Assembly (NCBI GenBank): GCA_028692875.1
Contig: JAQUWL010000003.1
Location: 62,001-126,000, forward strand
Reading direction: 5' to 3'
DNA from: Sulfurospirillaceae bacterium
Lineage (GTDB): Bacteria > Campylobacterota > Campylobacteria > Campylobacterales > Sulfurospirillaceae
DNA length: 64,000 bases
In this document: positions 55,551 through 64,000 of the stretch, in pieces
Layout of the letters: every line of letters starts with the position of its first letter
How positions within the stretch are numbered: the stretch's first letter is position 1
Program-made: the position numbers and the translations under genes
Notes under the pieces: model-generated
The model's input: the letters and a program-made list of their open reading frames with translations, nothing else
Databases searched by the model: none
Told to the model about the DNA's origin: nothing

Positions 55551-56768
55551 CTAAACTCCTTTAAAGTCTTCTATTTTTACCAATCTCTCTTCTTTGCTTT
55601 CTAGGTTTTTTATCCAAATGTTACCATCTCTAAGCTCGTCCTCGCCGATACATACACAAAATTTTACATATAATTTATCAGCGTTTTTCAAATGTGATTT
55701 GAGGGATTTTGGCTCATAAATCGTAAATGTCTTATCGCTTTTTCTTCTATCAAAAACTAACCTAGATATACTATCCATTGCCTCTTCACACAACGCTCCC
55801 ATGTAAAAACCTTCACGAGACTTCTGTGGCATTTTTACCAACTCACTCAATCTCTCTATCCCCATTGCAAAACCAACCCCAAATGTTGGCTTTCCATCTA
55901 AAAACTCAACAAGTCTATCGTATCTTCCTCCGCCAGCTATGGCACTTTGAGCACCAATCTCATCACTAACAAACTCAAATGCGGTTTTAGAGTAATAATC
56001 AAGTCCTCGCACCAATTTTGGCGTAACCTCGTATGACACACCAAAAGTCTCTAAAATACGCTTTAATTCTTCAAAATCATCTCTACATGTAGAACAAAGG
56101 TTGTCTTTAAGCAATGGTGCATCTTCTAAAAGTTTTTGACAGTATTCATTTTTGCAATCCAAAACACGTATAGGGTTTGTCTGTTTTCTTCTTTGGCAAT
56201 CCTCACACAATCCCTCTTTTGTATTTAAAAAATGTACCAATTTTTCTCTGTATTGTGGCATACAAGAGGGGCAACCCAATGAGTTGATTTGAAGTTTTGA
56301 GCCAATACCCAGTGCCTCAAACATCTCCTTTAGCATCAAGACAAGCGTTGCATCTTCCTTGACGCTAGATTCTCCAAATGTTTCTACTCCAAATTGATGA
56401 AACTGTCTTAGTCTCCCTTTTTGTGGTCTCTCGTAGCGAAACATTGGTCCATGGTAAAAAAATCGCCTAATACCACCAGCTTTGTCCATCTTTTGTTGTA
56501 TAAAAGCCCTAACTACACCAGCAGTTCCTTCTGGTCGCAAACAGACATCGTTGTCGCCTTTATCTATAAACTGATACATCTCCTTGCCAACAATATCGCT
56601 ACTCTCCCCAACGCTTCTCTTGAAAAGTGCTGTCTCCTCCAAAATGGGTGTCTCAATCAACTCAAAACCATAATTTTTAGCAATCTTTGTACATGTATCA
56701 ATAAAATAGCTATAAACCTCAGCATCTTCGCCAATGGTATCTTTCATGCCTCTTAATGCGTTAATCAT
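55551..56768 (-). CDS. hisS: Histidyl-tRNA synthetase
   Basis: Class II synthetase of 405 residues. Motif 2 'RRFFYHGPMFRYERPQKGR' and motif 3 'GVGFAMGIERL' are intact, with the histidine motifs 'LVRGLDYYSKTAFEF' and 'AGGGRYDRL'. The C-terminal anticodon-binding domain follows. The ATG at 56768 has GAGGA upstream and overlaps the end of tmk; an earlier in-frame start adds five residues. Confidence 0.96.
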   Translation of the reverse strand: MINALRGMKDTIGEDAEVYSYFIDTCTKIAKNYGFELIETPILEETALFKRSVGESSDIVGKEMYQFIDKGDNDVCLRPEGTAGVVRAFIQQKMDKAGGIRRFFYHGPMFRYERPQKGRLRQFHQFGVETFGESSVKEDATLVLMLKEMFEALGIGSKLQINSLGCPSCMPQYREKLVHFLNTKEGLCEDCQRRKQTNPIRVLDCKNEYCQKLLEDAPLLKDNLCSTCRDDFEELKRILETFGVSYEVTPKLVRGLDYYSKTAFEFVSDEIGAQSAIAGGGRYDRLVEFLDGKPTFGVGFAMGIERLSELVKMPQKSREGFYMGALCEEAMDSISRLVFDRRKSDKTFTIYEPKSLKSHLKNADKLYVKFCVCIGEDELRDGNIWIKNLESKEERLVKIEDFKGV

Positions 56769-57345
56769 ATATAAAATCCTCAATCAAATTGTAAATAGTT
56801 TCAATATCCTGCCTTGCATCAACTTCAAGAACCTCAATCGGCAATTTTTTTAGAGTCTCTTGCATCAAAAGCTGAACATGTAATAAATATTTAATACCTC
56901 TAGCTTCAATACTATCGTTATCCTTTGTACCGAGCCTGCCACAAATCAAATCAAAATCGCTTAAAAATAGCACGACCTTTTCGGGAAAATTTCCATCAAT
57001 TGCAAATTTATTAAGCTCAATCAAATAGTCTTGCGATAACTCAAAATGATTTGCTAAAGCATAAGATATTCCGGAAATAAAACCTCTATCACTTAAGACA
57101 GTCATTTTTTCCCTGTTGGGTTTAACAACTTTTTCGTAATGCTCAGCCCTGTCAGCCAAAAATAAAAAAAGTTCTGCATTTGTTGAAAGTTTTTCAGAGC
57201 CCTCTAGAAGTATTTTTCTTAGGCTAACACCAATAGCCGTTCCGCCAGGCTCTTTAGTTGCCAAAATACCTTTTTTTCTCTCCTTGAAAAGCTCTATTTG
57301 CGTGCTTTTTCCACATGTGTCAACACCTTCAAACAAAACATACAT
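56761..57345 (-). CDS. tmk: Thymidylate kinase
   Basis: Phosphorylates dTMP to dTDP. P-loop 'EGVDTCGKST' near residue 6, DR motif 'LSDRGFISGISYA' (with a preceding 'LFLADRAEHYE') and 'TKEPGGTAIG' are present. Length is 194. The ATG at 57345 lies at the coaD stop and is preceded by AAGG; an earlier in-frame start is less likely. Confidence 0.94.
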   Translation of the reverse strand: MYVLFEGVDTCGKSTQIELFKERKKGILATKEPGGTAIGVSLRKILLEGSEKLSTNAELFLFLADRAEHYEKVVKPNREKMTVLSDRGFISGISYALANHFELSQDYLIELNKFAIDGNFPEKVVLFLSDFDLICGRLGTKDNDSIEARGIKYLLHVQLLMQETLKKLPIEVLEVDARQDIETIYNLIEDFIYD

Positions 57346-57824
57346 CAGCTTTTTGCCTTGCAAAGGTAAGTTAGTATTTCAGCTGGCACCAAATGAGAAA
57401 TATCGCCTTTGTGACTGATTATGGAGCGTACTACGGAGGAGCTGATAAAAGCATTCTCAAGGCTTGGCATCAAGTAAACAGTCTCAAGCTCTCTCCAAAG
57501 AGATGAGTTGGCATATCCCATTTGAAGTTCAAATTCAAAATCGCTTACCGCACGCAAACCTCGTATAACGACACGAACATTTTTCTCTTTCGCAAAATCA
57601 ACCAATAGCGAATCAAATGGCTCAACTTGGACGTTAGACATATTGGAAGTTGCCATCTTTGCCATTTCAACTCTTTTTTCTATGGAGAACATTGGACGTT
57701 TTTCCGCAGATATAGCAACACCCAAAATAACTTTGTCAAAAAGCTTACTTGCTCTTTTTACAATATCAATATGACCATTGGTTATAGGGTCAAATGTTCC
57801 TGGATATATTGCTGTTCTATGCAT
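57345..57824 (-). CDS. coaD: Phosphopantetheine adenylyltransferase
   Basis: Penultimate step of coenzyme A synthesis. The nucleotidyltransferase motif '[19 protein letters not shown]' and '[19 protein letters not shown]', with 'ISSSVVRSI', identify CoaD. Length 159 is typical. It starts 0 bases after the ubiX stop and overlaps tmk slightly. Confidence 0.96.
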   Translation of the reverse strand: MHRTAIYPGTFDPITNGHIDIVKRASKLFDKVILGVAISAEKRPMFSIEKRVEMAKMATSNMSNVQVEPFDSLLVDFAKEKNVRVVIRGLRAVSDFEFELQMGYANSSLWRELETVYLMPSLENAFISSSVVRSIISHKGDISHLVPAEILTYLCKAKS

Positions 57825-58349
57825 TTAACCCTCCCATCTTTGATATAGTTTATGCTCAACACCTATCATATCAAGCCATTTTCCAACCAAAAAGTCTTCC
57901 ATTTTATCCAAATTATCAATCTCTCCATAATATCCCAAAACAGGAGGAGCAATCCAAACACCAAGACGTGAAAGTTTAAGCATATTTTCTAAAGCAATGG
58001 CATCAAAAGGCATCTCGCGAGGAGCTAGAAGAAGAGGGCGTTTTTCCTTGAGCATTACCATGGCACTTCGCGTCAAAAGAGTATCTGCGATACCGCAAGC
58101 CACTTTTGCCAATGTATTCATACTGCATGGAATAATAACCATAGCATCTGCCATAAATGAGCCAGAAGCTGTACATGCACCTATATTTTCGTTGTCTAGT
58201 TGTGTTATTTTTTCTTCTTTTTCAAAAACCAAGCTTGCATGTTCGGATACGATAAGATATTTTTCACAATCAGCAGGAAGAGCTCTTGCAAATCTCAATC
58301 CTAGTTTTACACCACTAGCACCACTTATGCCTATTATGATTTTTTTCAT
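57825..58349 (-). CDS. ubiX: Flavin prenyltransferase UbiX
   Basis: Makes the prenylated FMN cofactor for UbiD-type decarboxylases. 'IIGISGASGVKLGLRFARAL' and 'VIIPCSMNTLAKVACGIADTLLTRSA...LKEKRPLLLAPREMP' are family motifs; the His and Ser of the FMN/DMAP sites are in place. At 174 residues it is slightly short. The start overlaps the flgA stop by 4 nt. Confidence 0.93.
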   Translation of the reverse strand: MKKIIIGISGASGVKLGLRFARALPADCEKYLIVSEHASLVFEKEEKITQLDNENIGACTASGSFMADAMVIIPCSMNTLAKVACGIADTLLTRSAMVMLKEKRPLLLAPREMPFDAIALENMLKLSRLGVWIAPPVLGYYGEIDNLDKMEDFLVGKWLDMIGVEHKLYQRWEG

Positions 58350-59238
58350 TCTAGTACAAGAGCCTCATATTGAGACAATATTTTTGCATTCAAAACTTTA
58401 CCTTGTTCGGTTTTTATTCTTACGATATCGCCGATATTGGCATCATCAAGAAGCATACCTCTAGTCTCCATGGTTAAAACACCTTCTCTTAAAAAAGCTT
58501 TCACATAATCATTTTTACTCAAATCTTTTTTAACATCAAAAGAATTGGCTGTTAAGACTTGTCCTTGCTTGATATGATTTTTAGTAACAAGTCTATCTGG
58601 CATTTTTCCCACGATAACTCTATAGGGCAGACTGTCGAGAGAGACTTTTTCGCTCTCGTAGTCTGTTTCAAGGAGGATTTTACCGTTATGCAAATTATGT
58701 TTTGCTTTAAACACCGATATAGTCGCTTGTAGGTCAAAAGCAAAGTATATTTTTTTGTCTCTGCCTCCAAAATTAAATGTCGCAGAAAATGAACCATTTT
58801 GTCTGCTTAGCATTGTATCGCTGATAGAAATATCAACAAATTTATAAGATGAAAAATCCTTAGGAAGTGGGGATTTTGCAATTATGGTTGGTTTTTTTAC
58901 CATCTCAATGGTGTCATATTTTTCTATAAACTTTTGCACCAAAGCCTTTGATAGCACCTTCTCATGCCCACCCAAATCGCAGTTTTGTCTAAAAGTTACG
59001 ACACCTTGTGTATCATCAATAATTGTTACATTTTTATCTAAAAACACAGAAAGTATACTTTGTGAAGTTACCTGATAAGCACTATTTTTGGAAGTTATGG
59101 ACAAAACTTTAAAATCATCACTTTTAAAATAGCCAAAAAAGGAGGCATTTAATTCGCTAGTATCAACACAATATTCATCTTCAAGATGGATAATTTCAGA
59201 GGGAAAAAGGGTGGATATAAAAAAAAGGAGTGTTAAAA

Positions 59239-59239
<1 letters not shown>
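58346..59239 (-). CDS. flgA: Flagellar P-ring assembly chaperone FlgA, start unclear
   Basis: Periplasmic chaperone for P-ring assembly. The C-terminal SAF domain is clear: '[24 protein letters not shown]' (part) and '[24 protein letters not shown]'. The N-terminal hydrophobic run '[14 protein letters not shown]' looks like a signal peptide, but in this frame no ATG, GTG or TTG lies between it and tRNA-Gly: the frame continues straight into the tRNA on the same strand. I set the start at the ATT whose A is the last base of the tRNA CCA (59239), giving 297 residues; a start inside the tRNA cannot be excluded. An eight-T run at about 59219-59227 is a possible frameshift site. Confidence 0.85.
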
Positions 59240-59313
<74 letters not shown>

Positions 59314-59371
59314 AAAATGGACAAAATTTTATCAAAAAAAAACCTTTCTGTCAAACATCACTCTGTTGAAC

Positions 59372-60607
59372 CTAATTTGTAAAAACTCTTTGTTTGTTTG
59401 TAAAAAACGCATTTAAAGGAATAACCTTTACATTGCAACCCTCTTTGAAGTTGACAGTATCATCGCTTGTAACCAAAAGTGCCGTACTATATGCCAATGG
59501 CGTTATCATACCTGAGCCATATTTGTTGTTATTGAAAACCTTAAAAATTCCATCTTCAAGTGTACCCAAAATCACATTGGCTCGTCCTGATTTTACACTA
59601 AATTCAGTAGCATTTTTAGCATACAAGCAGTCAAAGAAATAGTGAGTTTCGCCTTGAAGTTTTTTTAAAAGAGGAACGAGAAATAAAAATGCATTTATAA
59701 AAGCTGCCATCGGATTTCCTGGCATTGAGGCAACAACAGTCTCTTTCATAATTCCTAGCATCGTTGGCTTTCCAGGCTTTATAGAGATACCATTAAACAA
59801 CACTTCAAGCCCATTTTCCACCAAAGCCTCAAGCATAAAATCAGCCTCTCCCTCGCTAATACCACCGCTAGTAATGATGGCATCATATTTTTTCATAGCA
59901 TGAAAGTATTGCTTAGTTTTCTCCAAATCATCGGGAATCACACCGCAATAGTGTGCCTCAAAGCCATATTGCGAAAACAGTGCGATTAGTGCCATTGAAT
60001 TTATATTGTATATTTGATGTTCATTCGCACTTTGCCAAGGCTCTTTAAGCTCATCTCCGCTTGAAAAAACAGCAATGCTTAGTTTTTTATACACTTTAAT
60101 ATGAGTAATGCCTTGAGAAGCCAATATGCCACATGCACTGGAATTTATACGCTCACCTTTTTTGAGAATCACATCGCCCTTGCTTTTCTCTTCACCCCTT
60201 AGGCGCAATGCGTTACCTTTTTTTGTTTTGGTCGACACTTCAATGGTATTATCATCGCAAACAGTACAATCCTCAAAAGCAACGATGGTATCGGCATCGC
60301 TAGGTACTTGTGCACCAGTCATAATCTTGTAACATTCATTTTTGCCCAGACACGGCTCCACGACGTCACCCGCAAATATACTCTTTTTGATAATTAATTT
60401 TTGATTTTCTCCTATATGCGCAAACGCAAATCCATCCATAGCAGAGTTATTAAAGCAGGGGAGGTCTTTACAACACAAAACATCCTCTGCCAATACTCTT
60501 CCAAGTGCTTCAAATAGACTAATATACTCGATATTGGGGCTATTTTTAGCTAATGTTAGCGATTGATTGATGGCCTCTTCAAACGAAACAGATGTTGCCT
60601 TTGCCAT
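59372..60607 (-). CDS. moeA: Molybdopterin molybdenumtransferase MoeA
   Basis: Inserts molybdate (or tungstate) into molybdopterin. Family blocks: 'CKDLPCFNNSAMDGFAF', 'KIMTGAQVPSDADTIVAFED', 'LASQGITHIKVYKKLSIAVFSSGDEL', 'AIITSGGISEGEADFM' and 'VASMPGNPMAAFINAFLF'. Length is 411. It implies Mo- or W-enzymes in this organism. Two bases separate it from the murA stop upstream on the same strand. Confidence 0.96.
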   Translation of the reverse strand: MAKATSVSFEEAINQSLTLAKNSPNIEYISLFEALGRVLAEDVLCCKDLPCFNNSAMDGFAFAHIGENQKLIIKKSIFAGDVVEPCLGKNECYKIMTGAQVPSDADTIVAFEDCTVCDDNTIEVSTKTKKGNALRLRGEEKSKGDVILKKGERINSSACGILASQGITHIKVYKKLSIAVFSSGDELKEPWQSANEHQIYNINSMALIALFSQYGFEAHYCGVIPDDLEKTKQYFHAMKKYDAIITSGGISEGEADFMLEALVENGLEVLFNGISIKPGKPTMLGIMKETVVASMPGNPMAAFINAFLFLVPLLKKLQGETHYFFDCLYAKNATEFSVKSGRANVILGTLEDGIFKVFNNNKYGSGMITPLAYSTALLVTSDDTVNFKEGCNVKVIPLNAFFTNKQRVFTN

Positions 60608-60609
60608 AT

Positions 60610-61872
60610 TTATTCCTCAAGTCTTTCTATTTTGGCACCAAGTTTTGAGAACTTGCCCTCTAGGTTTTCATAACCTCTATCAAGGTGATAAATTCTATGT
60701 ATCTTCGTTACGCCATCAGCCACCAAGGCTGCTAAAATAAGTGCTGAACTTGCTCTCAAGTCAGTCGCCATAACATCTGCACCGTTAAGTTTGCCTTTTC
60801 CTTCAACGGTTGCACTATGACCTTTAAGTTTGATGGAAGCACCCATGCGTGTCAATTCGCTTACATGCATAAAGCGGTTTTCAAAGAGCCTCTCATCAAT
60901 AATGCTTGTTCCTTTTGCTTGTGTGCAAAGTGCCATAAATTGGGCTTGTAAATCCGTAGGAAAGCCTGGGTATTCTGAGGTTTCTATATCCGATGGAAAT
61001 ATTTTTTCTGCTGGTAAAATAGTAATGCTATCGTCCGTAGTTTTTATGCCAAATCCCATCTCTTCCAACTTCAGTGTAACTGCTTCAAGATGTTTTGGAT
61101 TGACCTTGTTGAGCGTGATTTTTGATTTGGTAATGGCACCCGCACAAAGATATGTTCCAGCTTCAATCCTATCTGGAATCACTTCAACATCTTTCATGTC
61201 TAGCAATTTTCCACCCGTTCCGTGGATGATAAGCTGTGATGTGCCGATACCTTCTATCTTTATTCCAGCATCTTGCAAAACTTCACACAACTGAACTACT
61301 TCCGGCTCTTTTGCAACATTTACGAGCTTAGTTGAGCCATGTGCCAAAGATGCCGCCATAAGGATATTTTCACTTCCAGTAACTGTTACTTTATCAAAAA
61401 TAATAGTACATCCCTTGAGTCCTTTTGGTGCTTTTGCCACTACATAACCTTGCTTAATCTCAATCTCTGCACCCATCTGCTCAAGTGCTTTAAGATGCAA
61501 ATCAATAGGTCTTTGACCAATAGCACAACCTCCAGGCAAAGAGACTTCGCAATGTCCAAATCGCACTAAAAGAGGACCTAAAACAAGAATAGAAGCTCTC
61601 ATTTTACGCACGATATCGTAGTTTGCACAAGAAGAGGTTACTGTGGTCGAATCAATATTGACGATATTTTTCTCAAAGCTACATGTAGCACCTAAATTTT
61701 CAAGAAGTTTAATAAATGTTTTAACATCTGCCACCTCTGGAGCATTGGAAATACAAATTTTTTTATTGGAGATCAAAGTTGAGGCAAGAAGAGGAAGAAC
61801 GGAATTTTTAGCACCTGATATATTTACAGAACCGAAAAGTTTTTGCTTGCCTTTTATAGCTAAATAGTGCAT
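60610..61872 (-). CDS. murA: UDP-N-acetylglucosamine 1-carboxyvinyltransferase
   Basis: First committed step of peptidoglycan synthesis. The PEP-binding Cys, the fosfomycin target, is in '[24 protein letters not shown]'; '[20 protein letters not shown]' and '[15 protein letters not shown]' are typical. The ATG at 61872 (or a TTG one codon earlier) follows AAAGGA; length is 420. Confidence 0.96.
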   Translation of the reverse strand: MHYLAIKGKQKLFGSVNISGAKNSVLPLLASTLISNKKICISNAPEVADVKTFIKLLENLGATCSFEKNIVNIDSTTVTSSCANYDIVRKMRASILVLGPLLVRFGHCEVSLPGGCAIGQRPIDLHLKALEQMGAEIEIKQGYVVAKAPKGLKGCTIIFDKVTVTGSENILMAASLAHGSTKLVNVAKEPEVVQLCEVLQDAGIKIEGIGTSQLIIHGTGGKLLDMKDVEVIPDRIEAGTYLCAGAITKSKITLNKVNPKHLEAVTLKLEEMGFGIKTTDDSITILPAEKIFPSDIETSEYPGFPTDLQAQFMALCTQAKGTSIIDERLFENRFMHVSELTRMGASIKLKGHSATVEGKGKLNGADVMATDLRASSALILAALVADGVTKIHRIYHLDRGYENLEGKFSKLGAKIERLEE

Positions 61873-61943
61873 CAATATAATATCCTTTGGGATTATTTTT
61901 ATTGCATTTTATTTAAAATATAATTAAATTTCCTAATTTTTGG

Positions 61944-61949
61944 TAGAAT
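61944..61949 (+). promoter_or_regulatory. Extended -10 promoter of the PilZ protein gene
   Basis: TGGTAGAAT (extended -10, hexamer 61944-61949), 42 bases before the GTG at 61991 and divergent from murA. Confidence 0.5.
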
Positions 61950-61990
61950 TACGCCTAACAGAATTGAGATGATGGCTAAATGGAGTACAT

Positions 61991-63589
61991 GTGCTAATAG
62001 AAGAATTTATAGAAAAATCACGTAACATGTACATTTATCACGTTTTTTTTGATGAAAAAAAATTGAATATATTTGATAAAATTGCCTTAAAACATAAAAA
62101 TTTTTACAGTAAAAATATATACGAAATTGGCGAAAATGACTATTGGGATTTCTTGTTTGTTGAGGCTGATGATGCCTCCAAAGAGAAACTCAAGACAATT
62201 CTAGGACTCTTTCAAAAACACAAACCTTTATGCTCTTATATATTTGCTGAGAATACTGACAATATATTTTTATTGAAATTTGCCCTTCATTTTGGTATTT
62301 CCGATGTACTTCCCATTAATAAAAAAGAACATTTATTGGCAACCCTTTTTCCAAAAAATGCCAATAAAATAGATGAAAAACTTCCGAAAGAGGTCTCCGT
62401 CCAAGAAATTAAAGATGGCAAATTTCCTATTTTGGATACATTTGATTTTATTGAGATTCTCAAAGACAAACTAGCCCAAGATGTTTTTGGTAGTCAAAAA
62501 TTGTCACTTATCACTATCGATATAGAAAACTTTGAAAAACTAAACAAAGCATATGGTCCTGAAAAGATATATGACTGGCTTAAAAATTTTACAAAAAGAC
62601 TAGAAACATTTAAAAACAGTACAAACTTTTTTACCAGATGGAACTCAAAGTTATTTGTCTTCCTTTGTGAAGATATTGAGTTTGAAGAGATTAAAGAGCA
62701 AACACAATATATCCATCAAGAACTGATTGAATCCGACATCAATGGGCTAATCGCACCCGTCATAACCTCATATAGCATTCTACTAGATGGCCAAGATCTT
62801 AATACTACTATACAAATAATTGAAAAAATTGACGCAAAAAGAATTGATGGAAACAATTTTAAAAAAAATCATTTTTTTGCCATAAGCTATCTGGATAATA
62901 TCACTGACGAAAATGAAAAAATACTTCATCTATTGAAAAACTCTTTTAGCAACAAAAGCCCTATTAAGCTTTTAAACATCTATAAGGGATTGTGTATAAA
63001 TACCAACTCTGAGGTTTTGAAAATTACAAATAACGGCTGTGTTGTTAAGTGTGAAACACTTCAGGGTTATTCAATGCAGATAGAGGGCGAAACGGTACTG
63101 CAAACCTTAAATTATAAAAAAGATATAAAAGCTACTGTCGTACATGTAGATATAAAAAAGTCGCTTGCAATCCTAAGTAACCTCAAATTCTTAAGTGCAA
63201 GTGCAAATAACAGGCAACACACTAGAGTTCAAACAAATATCAGAACTCCTATTCTTATAAAGCATCAAAGAACCTCACTACAAGGCGAAATAATCGATAT
63301 ATCAATCAACTCTATTGCCATAAAACTATCATTTTTCCCGAAGGAGCACTTGCTAGGCTCACTCGTAAAGCTATATTTTTCTCTTCCTGATGACTCTATA
63401 GAGGAAGGCGTTGCAACTATGGAGATAGATGTGATTATAACGCATGTGTTAAACTTTAACGAAGGTGCAAAAGTTGTAACAATGCTACAAAAACTAGAAA
63501 AACCATACGATGAATACCTTTTAAGGTATATGTATTCAAGGCAAAAAGAGCTTATTCTAGAAGTTAAAAAAGCAACAAAAATATTATAA
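61991..63589 (+). CDS. REC-like / degenerate GGDEF / PilZ protein
   Basis: A 532-residue soluble protein with three parts. About 1-125 is a receiver-like alpha/beta domain with no obvious phosphorylation Asp. About 165-300 is a GGDEF fold ('SLITIDIENFEKLNKAYGPEK'), but the signature is replaced by 'RWNSKLFVFL', so cyclase activity is not expected. About 405-515 is a PilZ domain with the c-di-GMP motif 'RQHTRVQTNIRTPI' (RxxxR) and 'DISINSIAIKLS' (degenerate D-x-S-x-x-G). It is probably a c-di-GMP effector, though the degenerate PilZ motif leaves binding uncertain. The start is a GTG after GGAG. Confidence 0.8.
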   Translation: MLIEEFIEKSRNMYIYHVFFDEKKLNIFDKIALKHKNFYSKNIYEIGENDYWDFLFVEADDASKEKLKTILGLFQKHKPLCSYIFAENTDNIFLLKFALHFGISDVLPINKKEHLLATLFPKNANKIDEKLPKEVSVQEIKDGKFPILDTFDFIEILKDKLAQDVFGSQKLSLITIDIENFEKLNKAYGPEKIYDWLKNFTKRLETFKNSTNFFTRWNSKLFVFLCEDIEFEEIKEQTQYIHQELIESDINGLIAPVITSYSILLDGQDLNTTIQIIEKIDAKRIDGNNFKKNHFFAISYLDNITDENEKILHLLKNSFSNKSPIKLLNIYKGLCINTNSEVLKITNNGCVVKCETLQGYSMQIEGETVLQTLNYKKDIKATVVHVDIKKSLAILSNLKFLSASANNRQHTRVQTNIRTPILIKHQRTSLQGEIIDISINSIAIKLSFFPKEHLLGSLVKLYFSLPDDSIEEGVATMEIDVIITHVLNFNEGAKVVTMLQKLEKPYDEYLLRYMYSRQKELILEVKKATKIL

Positions 63590-63604
63590 ACACAAATACC
63601 AATA

Positions 63605-63656
63605 GAGGTGCTATGCATGTCGAGTTTGTTTAGGTTTAGGGGAAGGGTAGCACCTC
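63605..63656. other. Long-loop inverted repeat after the PilZ gene
   Basis: GAGGTGCTA (63605-63613) pairs perfectly with TAGCACCTC (63648-63656) around a 34-base G/T-rich loop. There is no T-run after it, so it is a poor terminator; a structured 3' end or a small RNA is possible. I recognise no RNA family. Confidence 0.4.
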
Positions 63657-63703
63657 AAGCAATCTTACATCTATAAAATTGATTAAAATGCTTTTTAAAA
63701 AGT

Positions 63704-63725
63704 CCCCCGCAAACAAATACGGGGG
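63704..63725 (-). terminator. Terminator of the DASS transporter gene
   Basis: CCCCCG (63704-63709) / CGGGGG (63720-63725) GC-rich hairpin, 10 bases after the transporter stop on the minus strand, followed there by ACTTTTTAAAAAG. Confidence 0.8.
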
Positions 63726-63734
63726 CTGTATATT

Positions 63735-64000
63735 TTATAGATAGATGTAAACACCCAATACCATAAAAAGAAGATACAAACCGCCAAAAATGGCACCCAA
63801 TCCCCACCATCTAGCTTGAGAAATATATCCTGCGCCATACCACATAGGAGAAGGACCTGTTCCATATGGAGTGATAATACCCATAACGCCCAAACTTCCT
63901 GATAGTAGAATAAAAAATGGCAACAACTGGTCTGCCCCAACAAATTTGACCGCAATAGCCACAAAAATAGGCATCAAAGCTGTTGTGTGAGCGGTTGTGC
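63735..64000 (-). CDS. DASS-family sodium/anion symporter, C-terminal end (cut by window edge)
   Basis: The frame runs off the right edge of the window; only the C-terminal ~88 residues are seen. 'TTAHTTALMPIFVAIA' and 'GIITPYGTGPSPMWYGAGY' are the conserved second SNT-type and ITPYGTGP motifs of the DASS/SLC13 family (CitT, YbhI/SodiT type), followed by the usual two final hydrophobic helices. The substrate is probably a di- or tricarboxylate. The start lies outside the window. Confidence 0.88.
   Translation of the reverse strand, partial: TTAHTTALMPIFVAIAVKFVGADQLLPFFILLSGSLGVMGIITPYGTGPSPMWYGAGYISQARWWGLGAIFGGLYLLFMVLGVYIYL

Noticed and set aside
61969-62025. 18-codon ORF upstream of and overlapping the PilZ gene start
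   Set aside because: It begins ATG ATG but has only a weak ribosome binding site and no recognisable peptide; a leader role cannot be supported.
63695-63964. 89-codon minus-strand frame over the DASS gene
   Set aside because: It is out of frame with the conserved DASS motifs, which lie in the frame ending at 63735.

Overview
The window is a 64 kb chromosomal segment of an AT-rich, flagellated member of the Campylobacterota (Epsilonproteobacteria). The phylum call rests on gene content and order: the argG-rplI-hslV-hslU-era run, lptB next to rpoN, a very long FlgL, the hisS-tmk-coaD-ubiX-flgA group, class II DAHP synthase and dense operons with short overlaps. A Sulfurospirillum-like organism is my best guess, but the genus is inference. 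Gene density is very high, almost every gene is a housekeeping or core gene, and there is no prophage, CRISPR array or intact insertion sequence.

Layout. 1-684: 3' part of flgH. 687-822: a hairpin-rich spacer, then an unrecognised small gene (848-1297). 15226 down to 1321 (minus strand): a long colinear run, argG-rplI-hslV-hslU-era, followed by nine genes in the order of the MSHA pilus biogenesis operon (mshI-J-K-L-M-N-unknown-E-G) with no pilin or prepilin peptidase in the window. 15379-19025 (plus): S4 protein, trpD, tsaE, lptB, rpoN. 19044-19268: transposase relic and tRNA-Leu. Then hup (minus), flgL with a sigma-54-type promoter, ftsK, acnB, tRNA-Pro, a B12/radical SAM protein, a DUF445 protein and trmA. 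30164-38000: chemoreceptor, CoA-binding protein, ilvA, rarD, aroF, an orphan ABC ATPase and proA. 38078-45922 (plus): a flavin/NAD-type oxidoreductase, a 744-residue coiled-coil membrane protein, a tRNA methyltransferase, a YkgJ protein, a TPR lipoprotein, trpC, a HIT protein and mnmH. 47671-45960 (minus): pdxJ-pdxA. 47799-51712 (plus): a STAS-like protein, ilvB-ilvN-lpxD and a small conserved gene. 61872 down to 51767 (minus): murA-moeA, tRNA-Gly, flgA-ubiX-coaD-tmk-hisS-speA-cysE-aspC. The right end holds a REC-like/degenerate GGDEF/PilZ protein and the 3' end of a DASS-type anion transporter gene.

How it fits together. The genes support branched-chain, aromatic, tryptophan, proline, cysteine, arginine and pyridoxal phosphate synthesis, cell-wall and LPS assembly (murA, lpxD, lptB), molybdenum cofactor maturation (moeA), tRNA modification (tsaE, trmA, trmN6-like, mnmH) and flagellar construction (flgH, flgL, flgA, rpoN). 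An MSHA-like surface machine and a c-di-GMP-type PilZ protein suggest regulated attachment.

The strongest unexplained signal is the palindrome TACATGTA. I count 26 copies between 11749 and 63148, against about 2 expected from base composition. It appears in all codon frames, is enriched between genes, often extends to a 10-bp palindrome, and forms the core of two bidirectional terminators. It is absent from the first 11.7 kb, which includes the msh cluster. Other points worth checking are ftsK and flgA genes without a normal start codon, a TrmA carrying RlmC/RlmD-type iron-sulfur cysteines, and a transposase relic.
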